A stretch of DNA of 64,000 bases from Marinobacter gudaonensis (GCF_900115175.1 NZ_FOYV01000001.1:1798001-1862000), one strand, 5' to 3'. Positions 41,831 to 52,746 are shown, numbered from the stretch's first letter. The notes: a model not told the origin generated them from the letters alone. Program-made: numbers and translations.

Positions 41831-42620
41831 AGTGGATCTTCTCTCCCGAGTCCAGGTTCATCATGGTGAGGGCGCCACCCCACACGCAACCGGTGTCCAG
41901 GCCGACGAACCGGTCGCTGCCAGTGCGCCCTTCCAGGGAGGCCCAATGACCGAACACCACCCGCACATCGTCTTTGCGGGGAAAGCTGAACCAGGGTTGG
42001 AAACCCTCAGGCGCGTTGCCAGCCGACTCTTTGGTGGCCAGCTCCAGCGTGCCATCGGCAGCGATAAAACGCATCCGGGTAAAGTAGTTGGTGATCACCC
42101 GCCAGCGCCCGATGCCCGAGAGGCCGTCGTCCCAGCGCTCCGGCTCGTTGCCGTACATATGGGTGAAATACTCCCGGGCGTCACCACCCCGGATGACGGC
42201 TTCCACCTCCCGCGAGCATTCGAGGGCCTGGCCGACCGACCAGATATGGGGTAGGCCGGCGTGGGCCATCACCAGGTTCCGGTCCGGGTCGTGGACACAC
42301 AGATGCTGGTGTCGCAGCCAGTGCACCAGGCGGTCATGATCAGGCGCGTCCAGGATCTCTCTCAGGGTGTCCTTGCTACGGGGCTCGTGGCCCCCAAGCG
42401 TTACTGCCAACAGGTGCAGATCGTGATTGCCCAGCACCACCACCGCCGAATTACCAAGGCTCTCGACGTAGCGCAGGGTTTCCAGGGACGACGGCCCCCG
42501 GTTGATCAGGTCACCGGCGACCCACAGCCTGTCCCGGGAAGGCGAGAAATCCACCTTGGCCAGCACTTCCCGCAGGCGTTCGTAACAGCCCTGAATATCG
42601 CCAATGGCGTAGTCAGTCAT
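41820..42620 (-). CDS. apaH: Symmetrical diadenosine tetraphosphatase ApaH
   Basis: ApaH cuts Ap4A and other dinucleoside polyphosphates, including 5' caps on RNA. The 266-residue metallophosphatase shows the metal-site motifs [23 protein letters not shown] and [10 protein letters not shown]. The ATG at 42620 overlaps the end of rsmA by eight bases; an earlier GTG was rejected. The rsmA-apaH order is conserved in enterics and pseudomonads. Confidence 0.95.
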   Translation of the reverse strand: MTDYAIGDIQGCYERLREVLAKVDFSPSRDRLWVAGDLINRGPSSLETLRYVESLGNSAVVVLGNHDLHLLAVTLGGHEPRSKDTLREILDAPDHDRLVHWLRHQHLCVHDPDRNLVMAHAGLPHIWSVGQALECSREVEAVIRGGDAREYFTHMYGNEPERWDDGLSGIGRWRVITNYFTRMRFIAADGTLELATKESAGNAPEGFQPWFSFPRKDDVRVVFGHWASLEGRTGSDRFVGLDTGCVWGGALTMMNLDSGEKIHCDC

Positions 42621-43443
42621 CACTTACCTCGTTTGCCGGTTTGGCTGTGCTTTTATCGTCCGCCAGCAGGTCGGCAATAGCCACGTAGTCGGCCAGAGCC
42701 AGGTTCTCCGGGCGCAGGCCATCGTCGATGCCTAGGCTCTGGAGCTGGGCCACAGACACCAGACCACCGAGCGCCTTGCGCAGGGTTTTCCGGCGGGCGT
42801 TGAACGCCGTCCTTACCACCGACTGCAGGATCGACAGATCCTTGGCCGGATGCGGCAGCGTGGCGTGGGGCACCAGTCTCACGATGGCCGAATCCACTTT
42901 CGGGGCCGGCCGGAAGGCGCCCGGCCCCACCTCGAACAGCGGCTGAACCCTGCAGAAGTACTGGGCCATGATACCCAGGCGACCATAGTTGTTATCACCT
43001 GGCACCGCGGCCAGGCGCTGCACCACTTCCTTCTGCAGCATGAAGTGCATGTCCTGCACCACCCCGGCCTGCCCCAGAAGGTGGAAGATCAACGGCGTAG
43101 AGATATTGTAGGGCAGGTTGCCGATGATGCGCAGGGGCCGGTCGGTCACCAGCTGGCTGAAGTCAAACTTCAGGGCGTCGGCCTCGTGAATTCTGAACTC
43201 CGGATAGTTGAAGAACTTGGTTCGCAGTACCGGGATCAGGTCCCGGTCCAGTTCAACCACCTGCAAGCGTGGATTCACCGCCAGGATTTCCTCTGTCAGT
43301 GCACCCAGGCCCGGACCGATCTCCACGATGGCATCGTCCGGACGGGGATTGATGGAGCGAACGATGCGCTCGATCACGCCCGGATCGTGCAGGAAGTTCT
43401 GACCGAACCGCTTTCGGGCCTGGTGGCCGGCTTTATTACTCAC
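42613..43443 (-). CDS. rsmA: 16S rRNA dimethyladenosine transferase RsmA (KsgA)
   Basis: RsmA dimethylates two adjacent adenines near the 3' end of 16S rRNA during small-subunit maturation. The 276-residue protein shows [12 protein letters not shown], the SAM motif [15 protein letters not shown] and the catalytic NLPYNIS. The start is a GTG that overlaps the pdxA stop (GTGA), with AAGAGACG upstream. A closely coupled pdxA-rsmA-apaH run is visible. Confidence 0.95.
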   Translation of the reverse strand: MSNKAGHQARKRFGQNFLHDPGVIERIVRSINPRPDDAIVEIGPGLGALTEEILAVNPRLQVVELDRDLIPVLRTKFFNYPEFRIHEADALKFDFSQLVTDRPLRIIGNLPYNISTPLIFHLLGQAGVVQDMHFMLQKEVVQRLAAVPGDNNYGRLGIMAQYFCRVQPLFEVGPGAFRPAPKVDSAIVRLVPHATLPHPAKDLSILQSVVRTAFNARRKTLRKALGGLVSVAQLQSLGIDDGLRPENLALADYVAIADLLADDKSTAKPANEVSDD

Positions 43444-44450
43444 GAAGACGTCTCTTGGTTGGCGAATTGACGGCAGCGGGCCATGTGCGCCCCGACCCGG
43501 ATGGCCGTGTGCAGGCTGCCAGCGTCGGCGCGTCCGGTGCCGGCCAGATCAAGAGCGGTACCGTGATCCACCGAGGTCCGAACGATCGGCAGACCCAGCG
43601 TGATGTTCACCGCCCGACCAAAACCCTGAAACTTGAGTACCGGCAGACCCTGGTCATGATACATCGCCAGGGCCGCGTCGGCCTGATCGAGCCAGTGCGG
43701 CGTAAACAGGGTATCGGCCGGCAAGGGACCGGTCAGCCTCAGGCCTTCGGCCCTCAGCCGCTCGAGGGTGGGCTCAATAACCTCGATCTCCTCCCGGCCC
43801 AGGTGGCCGCCCTCCCCGGCATGGGGATTCAGGCCTGCCACCAGAATGCGTGGCTGAGCAATGCCAAAGAAGCGTTTCAGGTCGGCATCGAGGATTCGGG
43901 CAACCTGAGTGAGCCGCTCCGAGGTCACTGCCGCGGATACGTCTTTCAGGGGCAAGTGGGTGGTCACCAGCGCCACCCGCAGTTCGTCGGTGGCCAACAT
44001 CATGACCACCCGTTCCACGCCACAGAGCTCCTGCAGGAACTCGGTGTGGCCGCTGAAGGCAATGCCTGCGTCGTTGATCACGCCCTTGTGCACTGGCGCC
44101 GTGACCATCCCGTCGAAATCCCCATTCAGGCAGCCTCTGGCGGCAACTTCCAGGGTCTGCAGAACATAGGCGCTGTTACGGGGCTCGAGCTGTCCGGGCA
44201 CATGACTGAAACAGCCATCCACCGGCAGCACCGACAACTCTCCGGCCGCAAGCCGCGGCGGCTGTCCCGGTTGCCAGGGATGCAGCGATACCGTCAGCCC
44301 GACCTGACGGGCCCGCTCCGCCAGCATCGCCTGGCTGGCCACCACCACGACACCCGTCGAGCGTTCTTCTCCGGCCAGTTGAAGACAGAGCTCGGGGCCG
44401 ATACCGCCGGGCTCGCCGGCGGTCAGGGCCAACACTATGGAGTTATTCAT
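43440..44450 (-). CDS. pdxA: 4-hydroxythreonine-4-phosphate dehydrogenase PdxA
   Basis: PdxA oxidises 4-phosphohydroxy-threonine in the deoxyxylulose-dependent route to pyridoxal phosphate. The 336-residue protein shows [18 protein letters not shown] at its start, the metal site with [24 protein letters not shown] and [19 protein letters not shown]. It follows surA by 24 bases and is coupled to rsmA by a four-base overlap. Confidence 0.95.
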   Translation of the reverse strand: MNNSIVLALTAGEPGGIGPELCLQLAGEERSTGVVVVASQAMLAERARQVGLTVSLHPWQPGQPPRLAAGELSVLPVDGCFSHVPGQLEPRNSAYVLQTLEVAARGCLNGDFDGMVTAPVHKGVINDAGIAFSGHTEFLQELCGVERVVMMLATDELRVALVTTHLPLKDVSAAVTSERLTQVARILDADLKRFFGIAQPRILVAGLNPHAGEGGHLGREEIEVIEPTLERLRAEGLRLTGPLPADTLFTPHWLDQADAALAMYHDQGLPVLKFQGFGRAVNITLGLPIVRTSVDHGTALDLAGTGRADAGSLHTAIRVGAHMARCRQFANQETSS

Positions 44451-44474
44451 TGACAGACTCCCGGCGCCAACGCA

Positions 44475-45815
44475 TCAGGAAACCGGCTCCTCTGAGGAGT
44501 CGCTGTCGTTGGCGTATTCGCCCTTGAATTCGATAAACGCCTCGTCCCGGATCTCACGGAGCCAGTTCTGCAATTCGGTTTCAAACTTACGACGGTAAAT
44601 CGCCTGACGCGCCTCTGATTCGCGCACCTCGGCACTGATATCACGGGTCCGGCGCTCCTCCACCTGGAGAATGTGCCAGCCAAACTGGGAGCGGAACGGT
44701 CCGCGGAATTCGCCCACGTCAGCGGCCAGCATCGCCTCCTCAAAGGCCGGCACCATCTGCCCCGGGCTGACCCAGCCCAGGTTACCGCCATCGGAGCCGG
44801 AAACAGGATCGTCGGAATACTCGCGGGCCAGGGCACTGAAGCTGGCACCGTCCTGCAGTTGCTGATACAGCTCGCGGATCCGGGTTTCCGCCTGGGCGTC
44901 GGTCACCGCCTCGGAGGGCCGAATCAGAATGTGGCGCACGCGATGCTGCTGGATCATTTGCTGGCGCTCACCACCGCGCTTGTCCATCACCATCACCAGG
45001 TGAAAACCGCTGTTGTTCTCCAGCACAGGGGAAGGCTCGCCGACCGCCAGCTCCGGTACGATCGGTGCTACCAGGGAAGGCAACTGGCCTTCGTCCCGCC
45101 AGCCCATGTCACCGCCCTCCAGGGCATTGCTGGCATCCGATTCGGCCACCGCGACTTCCCGGAAGTCCCGGCCTTGCACAATCTGGCTGCGAAGACGTTC
45201 CGCCTTCTCCCGGGCCGCATCCACCTGCGCCTCATCACTGGGGTCGTCAACGCTCACCAGGATGTACGCCAGTCGATACTGGGCACTGTTACCGCCACGG
45301 GCCTCCAGGCTGTCGAGGTAATTCTGCACTTCCCGATCGGTCACTCTTACCCGGTTACCCACCTGTCGCTGCTGCACGCGGTTAGTGAGCATTTCCTTGC
45401 GAATCTGCTCCCGGGCCTGGTTGTAGGTCACGCCCTCGGCGGCCAGCTGGTTCTCGAATTCCGCCAGGCTCATGCCATTACTCTCGGCAATGTTGGCCAT
45501 GGTTTCGTTCAGTTCGTTGTCGCTGATGCGCATGCCGGCCCGCTCGGCCATCTGCATCTGGATCGATTCGGTGATCAGCTGGTCCAGCACCCGCTGCTCC
45601 AGGATCTGCCTGGGCGGCAAACCGGTGCCCTGAGCCTGCAGGCGGCTGGTGATGGTGCCAATGCGGGCTTCCAGCTCACTTTGCAGAATGACGCTCTCGT
45701 CCACGATGGCCACCACCTGATCGAGCAGTTTTCGCTCGGCCTGAACCGACAGCGGTGCCAGAGCGGCAAGGAGAACCAGTAACACATGTACACCCTGGCG
45801 AAGAGTCGCCTTCAT
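44475..45815 (-). CDS. surA: Periplasmic chaperone and peptidyl-prolyl isomerase SurA
   Basis: SurA escorts outer-membrane proteins, including LptD, through the periplasm. The 446-residue product has a signal peptide (to about SVQA), an N-terminal chaperone part starting LLDQVVAIVDESVILQSEL, and two parvulin domains (about 175-275, and 285-385 with HRVRHILIRPSEAV). The ATG at 45815 has AGAGGTG upstream; a GTG two codons earlier was rejected. It lies 64 bases downstream of lptD. Confidence 0.95.
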   Translation of the reverse strand: MKATLRQGVHVLLVLLAALAPLSVQAERKLLDQVVAIVDESVILQSELEARIGTITSRLQAQGTGLPPRQILEQRVLDQLITESIQMQMAERAGMRISDNELNETMANIAESNGMSLAEFENQLAAEGVTYNQAREQIRKEMLTNRVQQRQVGNRVRVTDREVQNYLDSLEARGGNSAQYRLAYILVSVDDPSDEAQVDAAREKAERLRSQIVQGRDFREVAVAESDASNALEGGDMGWRDEGQLPSLVAPIVPELAVGEPSPVLENNSGFHLVMVMDKRGGERQQMIQQHRVRHILIRPSEAVTDAQAETRIRELYQQLQDGASFSALAREYSDDPVSGSDGGNLGWVSPGQMVPAFEEAMLAADVGEFRGPFRSQFGWHILQVEERRTRDISAEVRESEARQAIYRRKFETELQNWLREIRDEAFIEFKGEYANDSDSSEEPVS

Positions 45816-45879
45816 AATCACCTCTGCAGATTGAATGTGAGCTTTCCCGGCGTCGTGGGGGCCTTAGTCCCGGATTCGA

Positions 45880-48261
45880 TCAGGGAGTTCCAAAACGGCG
45901 CCGTTCACGCTCATCAAAACCGTAAATAGCCTGGGAGATACTGGAGGAAGCCCCATCGCTTCCGCCCAGGCCCTTCAACTGAACCTGGAACAGGATCCGC
46001 CCTTCCAGTTGCCGATCATCAGTCAGGTAGTTCTGATGCACCACCTGAACACTCCAGCAACAGTTATTGTATTCAAGTCCTGCCAGAGACCCCACCGTAC
46101 GATCCAGGTTCGAGTCGTAGACCCAGCGGCCGATCAGGCTGACACTTTCCGTGACCGGAAACACCGTGGCAATGTCGGACTGCTCAAGCTCATTGCGGCT
46201 GTAGGTGTGTCCGAGTGACGCCAGGTAGCGGTAATCGTCGGTGTGGAACACCAGCTGGCTACGGCCCTCTTCGGTGTTTCCGGTGTCCGGATCCCACAGC
46301 CCCGAGGAGCGGATTTCCAGGTTCTCCAGCGGATTGAGCACCACCTCACCGGCCAGCGGTGACCGGCTACGGGTACTGGCACCCTGGCCAAACAGGGTAA
46401 CCTCCCGGTCGTCGAAATACTGGACCTGACCAATGCTGAACCGGGCCCGCTCTGCTCCTGTCAGCAGATCATTGAAACGGCTGGTCACGGCGACGGTCAA
46501 CTGGTTGGCGTCGCCCACCCGGTCGCCCCCGGTAAACCGGTCCGGCCGGAACAGTTGGTCAAACCGGAAGGTCTGCAGGCCGGTGTCAAAATCCGGGATA
46601 TCGTTCTGGTCAGCCTCGGCATCGGCCCAGGCATAGTAAAGCCGTGGCTCGAGGGTCTGGTTGTAGGGCACATCGAACAGGCTGCCCTGGCGATCGAAAT
46701 AAAGGCCGTTGTCCCACTCCGCCACCGGCACGGTCCGATCAAGGCTGCCATCCCCCAGCGTGTAATCCTCCAGCTCGTAGCGGGTGTAATCCAGGGTCAT
46801 GGAGGGGCGACTGAAGCCCCACAGTGCCCGCATCGGCAACGCCAGTTCCGGCCGCGCCCTCAGGCGCTGACCGTTGGCGCGGTCCAGGCCGGTGAGTCCT
46901 TCGTTGTCCCGGTAGAAATGGGTGTACTGGGTTTCCAGGTTGGCCTCCACCACACCGGCCTGGGCCTCGCCAGCGTAGATCACCTCCGGCAGCTGTGCAT
47001 AGGGCCGGTTGGCGTTGGAAATCCGGTCGCTGATGGTCTGGTAGTCATTGAGGTAGGCGTCCACGTACTGCTGGTCGCTACGGTAGGTCACCCCGCCGCG
47101 GCGCTGCAGGTGAGTGGCCTGGTTGATCTCGAGGCTACGGTTCAGGTCGCTCAGGTAATCTTCGTCGCTCACCACGGAGAAGTCTCCGTACCCGCGCCAG
47201 CCGCTGCCAAACTCGGCGCGGGTAGTGGCGTCCAGCGCCCAGCGCTCGCCCGATTCGCCGGGGTTCTCCTGCTCGAACTCGCTGTCGTTGCCGATGTAGC
47301 CCAGCTGCAGCGTGGTCTCTCCCAGACTGCTCAGGTAACGGCCCTCCGCCTCATTGAACAGGCCCCGGCCGTGGATGTACTGGGGCGTGAGGGTCGCGTC
47401 ATAGTGAGGTGCCAGATTCAGGTAATAGGGCACCGCAATGAAGGCACCGCTGCCGGCACTGGAGGAGCCAAACTGGGGATAGAGAAAACCGGTCTTGCGC
47501 CGGTCGTCGATGGGAAAGCTGGCCCAGGGCCAGTAGAACACCGGCACGTCGAGCACTTCCAGCCGCAGGTGTTTGGCCGTACCGAACCCCTCGGCCCGAT
47601 CCAGCCGGATCTCCGAGGCCACAACCGCCCAATCGTTCTGCCCGGGGGCACAGGTGGTAATCAGTCCCTCCTCGATCACCACCTGCTGCTCGCTGATTCG
47701 GGATAACCGGTCAGCTCTACCACGCATTTCCGGACCGTGCAGGAGGAAGGTCGCCGTGTTGATGTCCAGTTGGCCACTGTCGACGTCGTAATCGGCGGTA
47801 TCGCCGGTGAGCAGAAACCCCTCGCCCCGACTGACCAGTGGGCCCTGCACCGACACCGCGCCCTCGGCCTGGTTGTAGCGGGCCTGGCTACCGGAAACCC
47901 GGAAGCCGCCCTGTCGCAGCCGCACGTCGCCCTCGAGGAACAGCTCCTGATCAATTTCGTAGCGGGCATTCAGGCCGCTGGCATGCAGTGGCTGCTCGCT
48001 GTCCGCAACGCCCGGCAACAAATCGACCTGCGTCTCGCCCGCACCAGAGGGCAGGTAGCCGCCTTCACAGAACACTGGCAGACCGGCGCGTACCGCTTCC
48101 GGCAACTCGGCCCTTGGCCGCCAGTCAATCTCGGCCGCGGACGGTGGCGTCTGGGCGTGACCGCTGCCAGAAACACCCAGGGTACCCACCAGCAACCAAC
48201 GGCCGTACCGGCTCTGCCACCGACGATTCGGCGATTGCAGTGGGTATAGGGGGCGTGGCAC
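45880..48261 (-). CDS. lptD: LPS-assembly outer-membrane protein LptD
   Basis: LptD inserts lipopolysaccharide into the outer leaflet together with LptE. The 793-residue protein has an N-terminal signal region, an OstA-like periplasmic domain (EGDVRLRQGGFRVSGSQARYNQAEG) and a large barrel. The four cysteines typical of LptD are present: Cys65, one in GLITTCAPGQNDW, and a Cys-Cys pair near the C-terminus (YNNCCWSVQ). The start is a GTG with AGGATCC upstream. It is divergent from amgK and heads the lptD-to-thiG gene run. Confidence 0.94.
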   Translation of the reverse strand: MPRPLYPLQSPNRRWQSRYGRWLLVGTLGVSGSGHAQTPPSAAEIDWRPRAELPEAVRAGLPVFCEGGYLPSGAGETQVDLLPGVADSEQPLHASGLNARYEIDQELFLEGDVRLRQGGFRVSGSQARYNQAEGAVSVQGPLVSRGEGFLLTGDTADYDVDSGQLDINTATFLLHGPEMRGRADRLSRISEQQVVIEEGLITTCAPGQNDWAVVASEIRLDRAEGFGTAKHLRLEVLDVPVFYWPWASFPIDDRRKTGFLYPQFGSSSAGSGAFIAVPYYLNLAPHYDATLTPQYIHGRGLFNEAEGRYLSSLGETTLQLGYIGNDSEFEQENPGESGERWALDATTRAEFGSGWRGYGDFSVVSDEDYLSDLNRSLEINQATHLQRRGGVTYRSDQQYVDAYLNDYQTISDRISNANRPYAQLPEVIYAGEAQAGVVEANLETQYTHFYRDNEGLTGLDRANGQRLRARPELALPMRALWGFSRPSMTLDYTRYELEDYTLGDGSLDRTVPVAEWDNGLYFDRQGSLFDVPYNQTLEPRLYYAWADAEADQNDIPDFDTGLQTFRFDQLFRPDRFTGGDRVGDANQLTVAVTSRFNDLLTGAERARFSIGQVQYFDDREVTLFGQGASTRSRSPLAGEVVLNPLENLEIRSSGLWDPDTGNTEEGRSQLVFHTDDYRYLASLGHTYSRNELEQSDIATVFPVTESVSLIGRWVYDSNLDRTVGSLAGLEYNNCCWSVQVVHQNYLTDDRQLEGRILFQVQLKGLGGSDGASSSISQAIYGFDERERRRFGTP

Positions 48262-48462
48262 GGTGGCAGGATCCTGTTCCGGGTGACTGTGACGACGGGC
48301 TTATTAACAGCGGCCTAGTTTACACGTGCCCTGCAGGGTTGTTAACGGAAACTCCGCTGCAAAACTGTTTTACCCTCTTTATACTCCTCTGCTAACTTTC
48401 GCTGTGCGTGCCAGTACATTCACCCACAGGATCGCTCTCTTCACAGGATCGAACCCCAAGCT

Positions 48463-49503
48463 ATGGACACCCGCCTGCAGATGCTGACCCGTTGGGTCAG
48501 ACAGTTTCCCGGATTCGAACACTGCCAGGCCGAGCCTGTTTCCGGCGACGCCAGCTTCCGGCGTTACTTTCGGGTCTGGCAGGAGGCCGGGCAACGTATC
48601 CCCCATATCGTTATGGACGCGCCTCCGGAGCATGAGGACTGCGAGCCGTTCGTAGCTATTGCCCGGCACTGGCATCGCAAGGGTGTGTCCGTGCCCGGGA
48701 TCCTCCAGACTGATCTCGCCCAGGGATTCCTGCTGCTTGAGGATTTCGGTGACCGGCTGATGCTGGGACAGCTCAAGGACCACTCGGCGGATGCCCTGTA
48801 CCGGGCGGCCATGGACGAGTTGCTGCTGATTGCCGGCCAACCATCCCCACCGGATCACCCGCTGCCACCTTATGATGCCACGCTGCTGGAGCGCGAAATG
48901 GCGCTGTTTCCGGACTGGCTTCTGGAGCGACAGCTGGGCATGAGCCTGGACAACAGCGATCGCGCGCTGCTGGACACCACGTTCGCGATACTCCGGGAAA
49001 GTGCGCTGGCCCAGCCTGAAGTGACGGTGCACCGGGATTACCACTCTCGCAACCTGCTGGTTCGCCCGGATCAGCAGCGGCCCGGCGTCATTGATTTCCA
49101 GGACGCGGTCACCGGGCCGGTCACCTACGATCTGGTCTCGCTGCTGAAAGACTGCTACATCCAGTGGCCGGAGCAGCGGATTTGCGAATGGCTCGAGTAC
49201 TACCGCAAGAAGAGCCTCGAAGCCGGCCTGCACCGGGCCGATCCCGACACCTTCCGGCAGTGGTTCGAGCTGATGGGCATGCAACGCCACCTCAAGGCGG
49301 CGGGCATTTTCGCCCGGCTTTCCATCCGTGACGGCAAACACGGCTACCTGAATGACATTCCCCGTACGGTGCAATACCTGATGGTTGCCAGCAGTCGGCA
49401 ACCAGCCCTCCGGCATTTCCATGAATGGCTGAGCGAGACCGTGATGCCCCGCATCGAGGCCAGTATTGGCAAGGCGCCCGACCGGGAGCGGTCCGACTCG
49501 TGA
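48463..49503 (+). CDS. amgK: N-acetylmuramate/N-acetylglucosamine 1-kinase AmgK
   Basis: AmgK phosphorylates MurNAc recovered from peptidoglycan turnover, a recycling route found in pseudomonads that bypasses de novo synthesis and fosfomycin action. The 346-residue kinase is of the APH fold, with PVSGDASFRRYFRV at the start and the catalytic loop VTVHRDYHSRNLLV followed by VIDFQDAVTGPVTYDLVSLL. The four-base overlap (GTGA) with murU confirms the pairing. Confidence 0.9.
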   Translation: MDTRLQMLTRWVRQFPGFEHCQAEPVSGDASFRRYFRVWQEAGQRIPHIVMDAPPEHEDCEPFVAIARHWHRKGVSVPGILQTDLAQGFLLLEDFGDRLMLGQLKDHSADALYRAAMDELLLIAGQPSPPDHPLPPYDATLLEREMALFPDWLLERQLGMSLDNSDRALLDTTFAILRESALAQPEVTVHRDYHSRNLLVRPDQQRPGVIDFQDAVTGPVTYDLVSLLKDCYIQWPEQRICEWLEYYRKKSLEAGLHRADPDTFRQWFELMGMQRHLKAAGIFARLSIRDGKHGYLNDIPRTVQYLMVASSRQPALRHFHEWLSETVMPRIEASIGKAPDRERSDS

Positions 49504-50213
49504 AAGCGATGATCCTCGCCGCCGGCAAGGGTGAACGCATGCGGCCACTGACCCTGAGCACCCCGAAACCGCTGCTGAAAGCCGGCGGCAGACCATTGAT
49601 TGCCTATCATCTGGAGCGACTGCACGATGCGGGGATTCAGGACGTGGTCATCAACCATGCCTGGCTCGGTGACCAGATTGAGGAAACCCTGGGCAGCGGC
49701 CAACCATTCGGCGTTTCAATACAGTATTCCCGGGAAGGCGAGCCTCTGGAGACCGCCGGAGGCATTGTACGGGCCCTGCCCATGCTTGCTTACCCCGGCT
49801 GCGACTGGTTTCTGGTGATCAACGGGGACATCTGGTGCGACTTCGACCTCTCGACGCTGGTGCGGTTGGCGGGGAACCCGCCCGTCAATACCGACGCCGT
49901 GCTGGTGCTCACTGACAATCCCCCGCACCATCCGTCTGGCGATTTCCATCTCAATGCGGAAGGTCTGCTGACCGGCGACGACCATGACCGGCACACCTTC
50001 ACCGGTATCAGCCTGCTGAATCGCCGGCTGTTTGATGGCCTGAGCGATCAGGCCGGCAAACTCGGCCCGGTGCTGCGCAGGGCCATGGCACGGAAGCGGG
50101 TGCGAGGCCTGTACCACCCGGGGCAATGGGTGGATGTCGGCACGCCAGAGCGGCTGCATGCCCTGGATCGACAACTGGACGGCAGGACACACGACCACCA
50201 TGGCCAGCACTGA
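49500..50213 (+). CDS. murU: N-acetylmuramate-1-phosphate uridylyltransferase MurU
   Basis: MurU converts MurNAc-1-phosphate to UDP-MurNAc and completes the AmgK recycling route. The 237-residue nucleotidyltransferase starts MILAAGKGERMRPLTLSTPKPLL and has FLVINGDIWCDFDL at the metal site. The GTG at 49500 overlaps the amgK stop; an ATG three codons later is an alternative. The C-terminus runs 14 bases into the DjlA-like gene. Confidence 0.9.
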   Translation: MKAMILAAGKGERMRPLTLSTPKPLLKAGGRPLIAYHLERLHDAGIQDVVINHAWLGDQIEETLGSGQPFGVSIQYSREGEPLETAGGIVRALPMLAYPGCDWFLVINGDIWCDFDLSTLVRLAGNPPVNTDAVLVLTDNPPHHPSGDFHLNAEGLLTGDDHDRHTFTGISLLNRRLFDGLSDQAGKLGPVLRRAMARKRVRGLYHPGQWVDVGTPERLHALDRQLDGRTHDHHGQH

Positions 50214-50958
50214 CACTCGCTCCGTTCTGCCGGCTCGCATGGAAGCCGAGTTCTCGAGCCTGATGCAGGAGCTCTCCGCCTGCGGCCACCAGGCGCCGGC
50301 TCTGATCGAACGGGCGCGCCTACCCGGCTGGTGCCGGCGGCCGCTGTTCTTTTTCCTGGGCTATATCGCCAAAGCCGACGGGCGCGTGACCGAAGCCGAT
50401 ATTGGCCACGCCGAGTCGCTGATCAAGGCCATGAAGCTGTCCCGGCGCCAGCGTCGGCGAGCCATTGGCTGGTTCCAGCAGGGCAAGTCCGCCGACCGGC
50501 TGCCCTTCATCCGGGGCCTGGCCCTTCGACTCTCCCGCCGACTCTGGCCGGCCCCCGCCCTGAAAACCGCCATCTGTCTCTGCCACGCCAGCCAGCTTCA
50601 TGGCCGCCCGGCCAAACCCCGGCGGTACCGCTGCGAAGACGCCATCGATCAGATCGGCCTGCCTGTCGGGGTTACCGAGGAGATCTTCGACAGTTACGCA
50701 AGCAAGGTCTGGGCGCGCCAAAGCAAGAACCTGGCCCGCCCTACCAGTTACCAGCAGGCCTGCGAAATTCTCGGAGTGACCCGGCGGGATTCCCTGGAGA
50801 TCATCAAACGGGCTTACCGGAAAAAAGTGTCCGAATGCCACCCGGACAAACTGGCGCAGCAGCAAATCAGTGCCAGTGAGCAGACTTTGGCCAAGGAGCG
50901 CCTGCTGCACTATCAACAGGCCTGGGAGTTGATAAAGCGTCACCATAGCCCGCGCTGA
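50200..50958 (+). CDS. DjlA-like co-chaperone with TerB-like and J domains
   Basis: The 252-residue protein has a TerB/DjlA-like helical domain (FFLGYIAKADGRVTEADIGHAESLI, about 50-75 onward) and a C-terminal J domain (about 185-250) with HPD in SECHPDKLAQQQ. DjlA proteins are DnaK partners at the membrane; here no membrane helix is clear at the N-terminus. The gene overlaps the end of murU and is transcribed with amgK-murU. Confidence 0.82.
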   Translation: MASTDTRSVLPARMEAEFSSLMQELSACGHQAPALIERARLPGWCRRPLFFFLGYIAKADGRVTEADIGHAESLIKAMKLSRRQRRRAIGWFQQGKSADRLPFIRGLALRLSRRLWPAPALKTAICLCHASQLHGRPAKPRRYRCEDAIDQIGLPVGVTEEIFDSYASKVWARQSKNLARPTSYQQACEILGVTRRDSLEIIKRAYRKKVSECHPDKLAQQQISASEQTLAKERLLHYQQAWELIKRHHSPR

Positions 50959-50980
50959 GCGCGACTGCTTGGGGCCGGAT

Positions 50981-51892
50981 TTACCTCGATTGCAGCCAGG
51001 CCGACACCCGGCTGGCCACCGAGTCGCCGAGGGCCTCAAGCGGCGGGCTCAGCCAGGGCACCGGTTGCCGGTCCACGGTGGCCACGCCGGCCCTGCGCAA
51101 GGCCAGCCCGATGGTCTGCTCCGGGTCCGAGGCCTCGCTCACGCCCCCGGACGGGTAGAGCTCCAGCATCCTCGACTCCAACCCTTCCAGCCGTTCGGGC
51201 AGGGCCTGCCGGTCAGCGGGATAGAATCGGGGTGCCACCCAGATCAGCGCCGACACCTCATTGGTCTCAAGGGCATGATTGGCCACGTGTCCCGCTGCCT
51301 GACCAATACCCAGCATTGCCGGAGCGTCGTACCCTCTGGTCCCCAGTTCAGCCACCGCAGCAGACAGTGCCTGGCTGATGCGGCCTCGATATTGCTCTTC
51401 CAGACCTTCTGCCTTCTCTGAGGCCATGACGTCGATCATCACGGACTGGGTCGACGACGATTCTGAAGAACCGGCCTCTTCCTCGGACGGCGTCGGTGAC
51501 CGCGTCAGTATTTGCTGCAGCACCGGGGAAGGCGCCTCAAGCCCAAGGCTCATCACCGCCCAGCCTCTGGCGGTCAGGCCTCGCGCCAGAGCCCTGGTAA
51601 TACCGGAGGCGGCGGTCTCGCCGGTGTCGGCGAGCACAACCACAGCGCCGAGGGCCGGGGTACGGTCCTCCGGATAAAACAGGGCAAGCGCACGCCCCTC
51701 GTTCTCCAGCTCAAGCCAGATCGACGACTCCGGAAAGGTCTGGCTCAGGGCCTGTTCGCCCGAACCGGTCCAGAGCAGAGACCGATTCGCGGGGCTACTC
51801 ACTGCCGGCGCGGTATCGCTCTCGACCTTCGCTTCCTGGGCCGACAGCGGCAAGGCCAGAATCCACAACAGGATCATCGACCTGGCTGCCAT
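50981..51892 (-). CDS. DUF3530 exported protein
   Basis: The 303-residue product has a short signal peptide (cut near LSAQ) and matches the DUF3530 layout, an alpha/beta-hydrolase-like fold with GAVVVLADTGE early and AMLGIGQAAGHVANHAL in the middle. The nucleophile position reads GIGQAAG rather than GxSxG, so it may lack esterase activity. The ATG at 51892 has AGGGGG upstream; an earlier GTG is possible. It is divergent from rpe. Confidence 0.75.
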   Translation of the reverse strand: MAARSMILLWILALPLSAQEAKVESDTAPAVSSPANRSLLWTGSGEQALSQTFPESSIWLELENEGRALALFYPEDRTPALGAVVVLADTGETAASGITRALARGLTARGWAVMSLGLEAPSPVLQQILTRSPTPSEEEAGSSESSSTQSVMIDVMASEKAEGLEEQYRGRISQALSAAVAELGTRGYDAPAMLGIGQAAGHVANHALETNEVSALIWVAPRFYPADRQALPERLEGLESRMLELYPSGGVSEASDPEQTIGLALRRAGVATVDRQPVPWLSPPLEALGDSVASRVSAWLQSR

Positions 51893-52059
51893 CCTGCCCC
51901 CTACCCGATTCCTTATCGTCTGCACAGATGCTTACCCTTCCCCTGCGAAAAAAGCCGATTGAGCTGTTAGACTAGCAGCCATTGTGAAATTGCGGCAGGG
52001 ACCGCTGACCGGGCCACGCGCCTTTATCCCCAATCGTCCATTGTTGCGAGAGAGCTGTC

Positions 52060-52746
52060 ATGAACCCTTACCTGATTGCCCCATCCATCCTGTCCGCCGA
52101 TTTCGCCCGCCTTGGCGAGGAAGTCGACAACGTGCTGGCCGCTGGCGCGGACATCGTGCACTTCGATGTAATGGACAATCATTATGTGCCCAATCTCACC
52201 ATTGGCCCCATGGTCTGCGAGGCTCTGCGCAAGCATGGCGTGACCGCCCCCATTGATGTACACCTGATGGTGTCTCCGGTGGACGACCTGATCCGTATGT
52301 TTATCGACGCCGGTGCCAGCTACATCACCTTCCATCCGGAGGCAACCAACCACATTGATCGCTCCCTGCAGCTTATCCGGGACGGTGGCTGCAAGGCCGG
52401 TCTGGTGTTCAATCCGGCCACACCGCTGCACTACATGGACCATGTGATGGACAAGCTGGACATGGTGCTGCTGATGTCGGTGAACCCGGGTTTCGGTGGC
52501 CAGAAGTTCATTCCGGGCACCCTGGACAAGCTCCGGGAGGCCCGCAAGCGCATCGACGCCAGCAACTACAACATCCGACTGGAGATCGACGGCGGCGTGA
52601 AAACCGACAATATCCGCGAGATCGCCGAAGCCGGCGCCGACACCTTTGTGGCCGGCTCCGCCATCTTCAATGCGGACGATTACAGGGCCACCATCGACGC
52701 CATGCGCGAGGAGCTCGAGCAAGCACGCACGGTGATCAGCCAATGA
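52060..52746 (+). CDS. rpe: Ribulose-phosphate 3-epimerase
   Basis: Rpe interconverts ribulose 5-phosphate and xylulose 5-phosphate in the pentose phosphate cycle. The 228-residue barrel protein shows [17 protein letters not shown], the metal-binding [18 protein letters not shown] and HLMVSPVDD, and [19 protein letters not shown] [17 protein letters not shown]. Its stop overlaps the gph start by four bases. The rpe-gph-trpE order is shared with Pseudomonas. Confidence 0.96.
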   Translation: MNPYLIAPSILSADFARLGEEVDNVLAAGADIVHFDVMDNHYVPNLTIGPMVCEALRKHGVTAPIDVHLMVSPVDDLIRMFIDAGASYITFHPEATNHIDRSLQLIRDGGCKAGLVFNPATPLHYMDHVMDKLDMVLLMSVNPGFGGQKFIPGTLDKLREARKRIDASNYNIRLEIDGGVKTDNIREIAEAGADTFVAGSAIFNADDYRATIDAMREELEQARTVISQ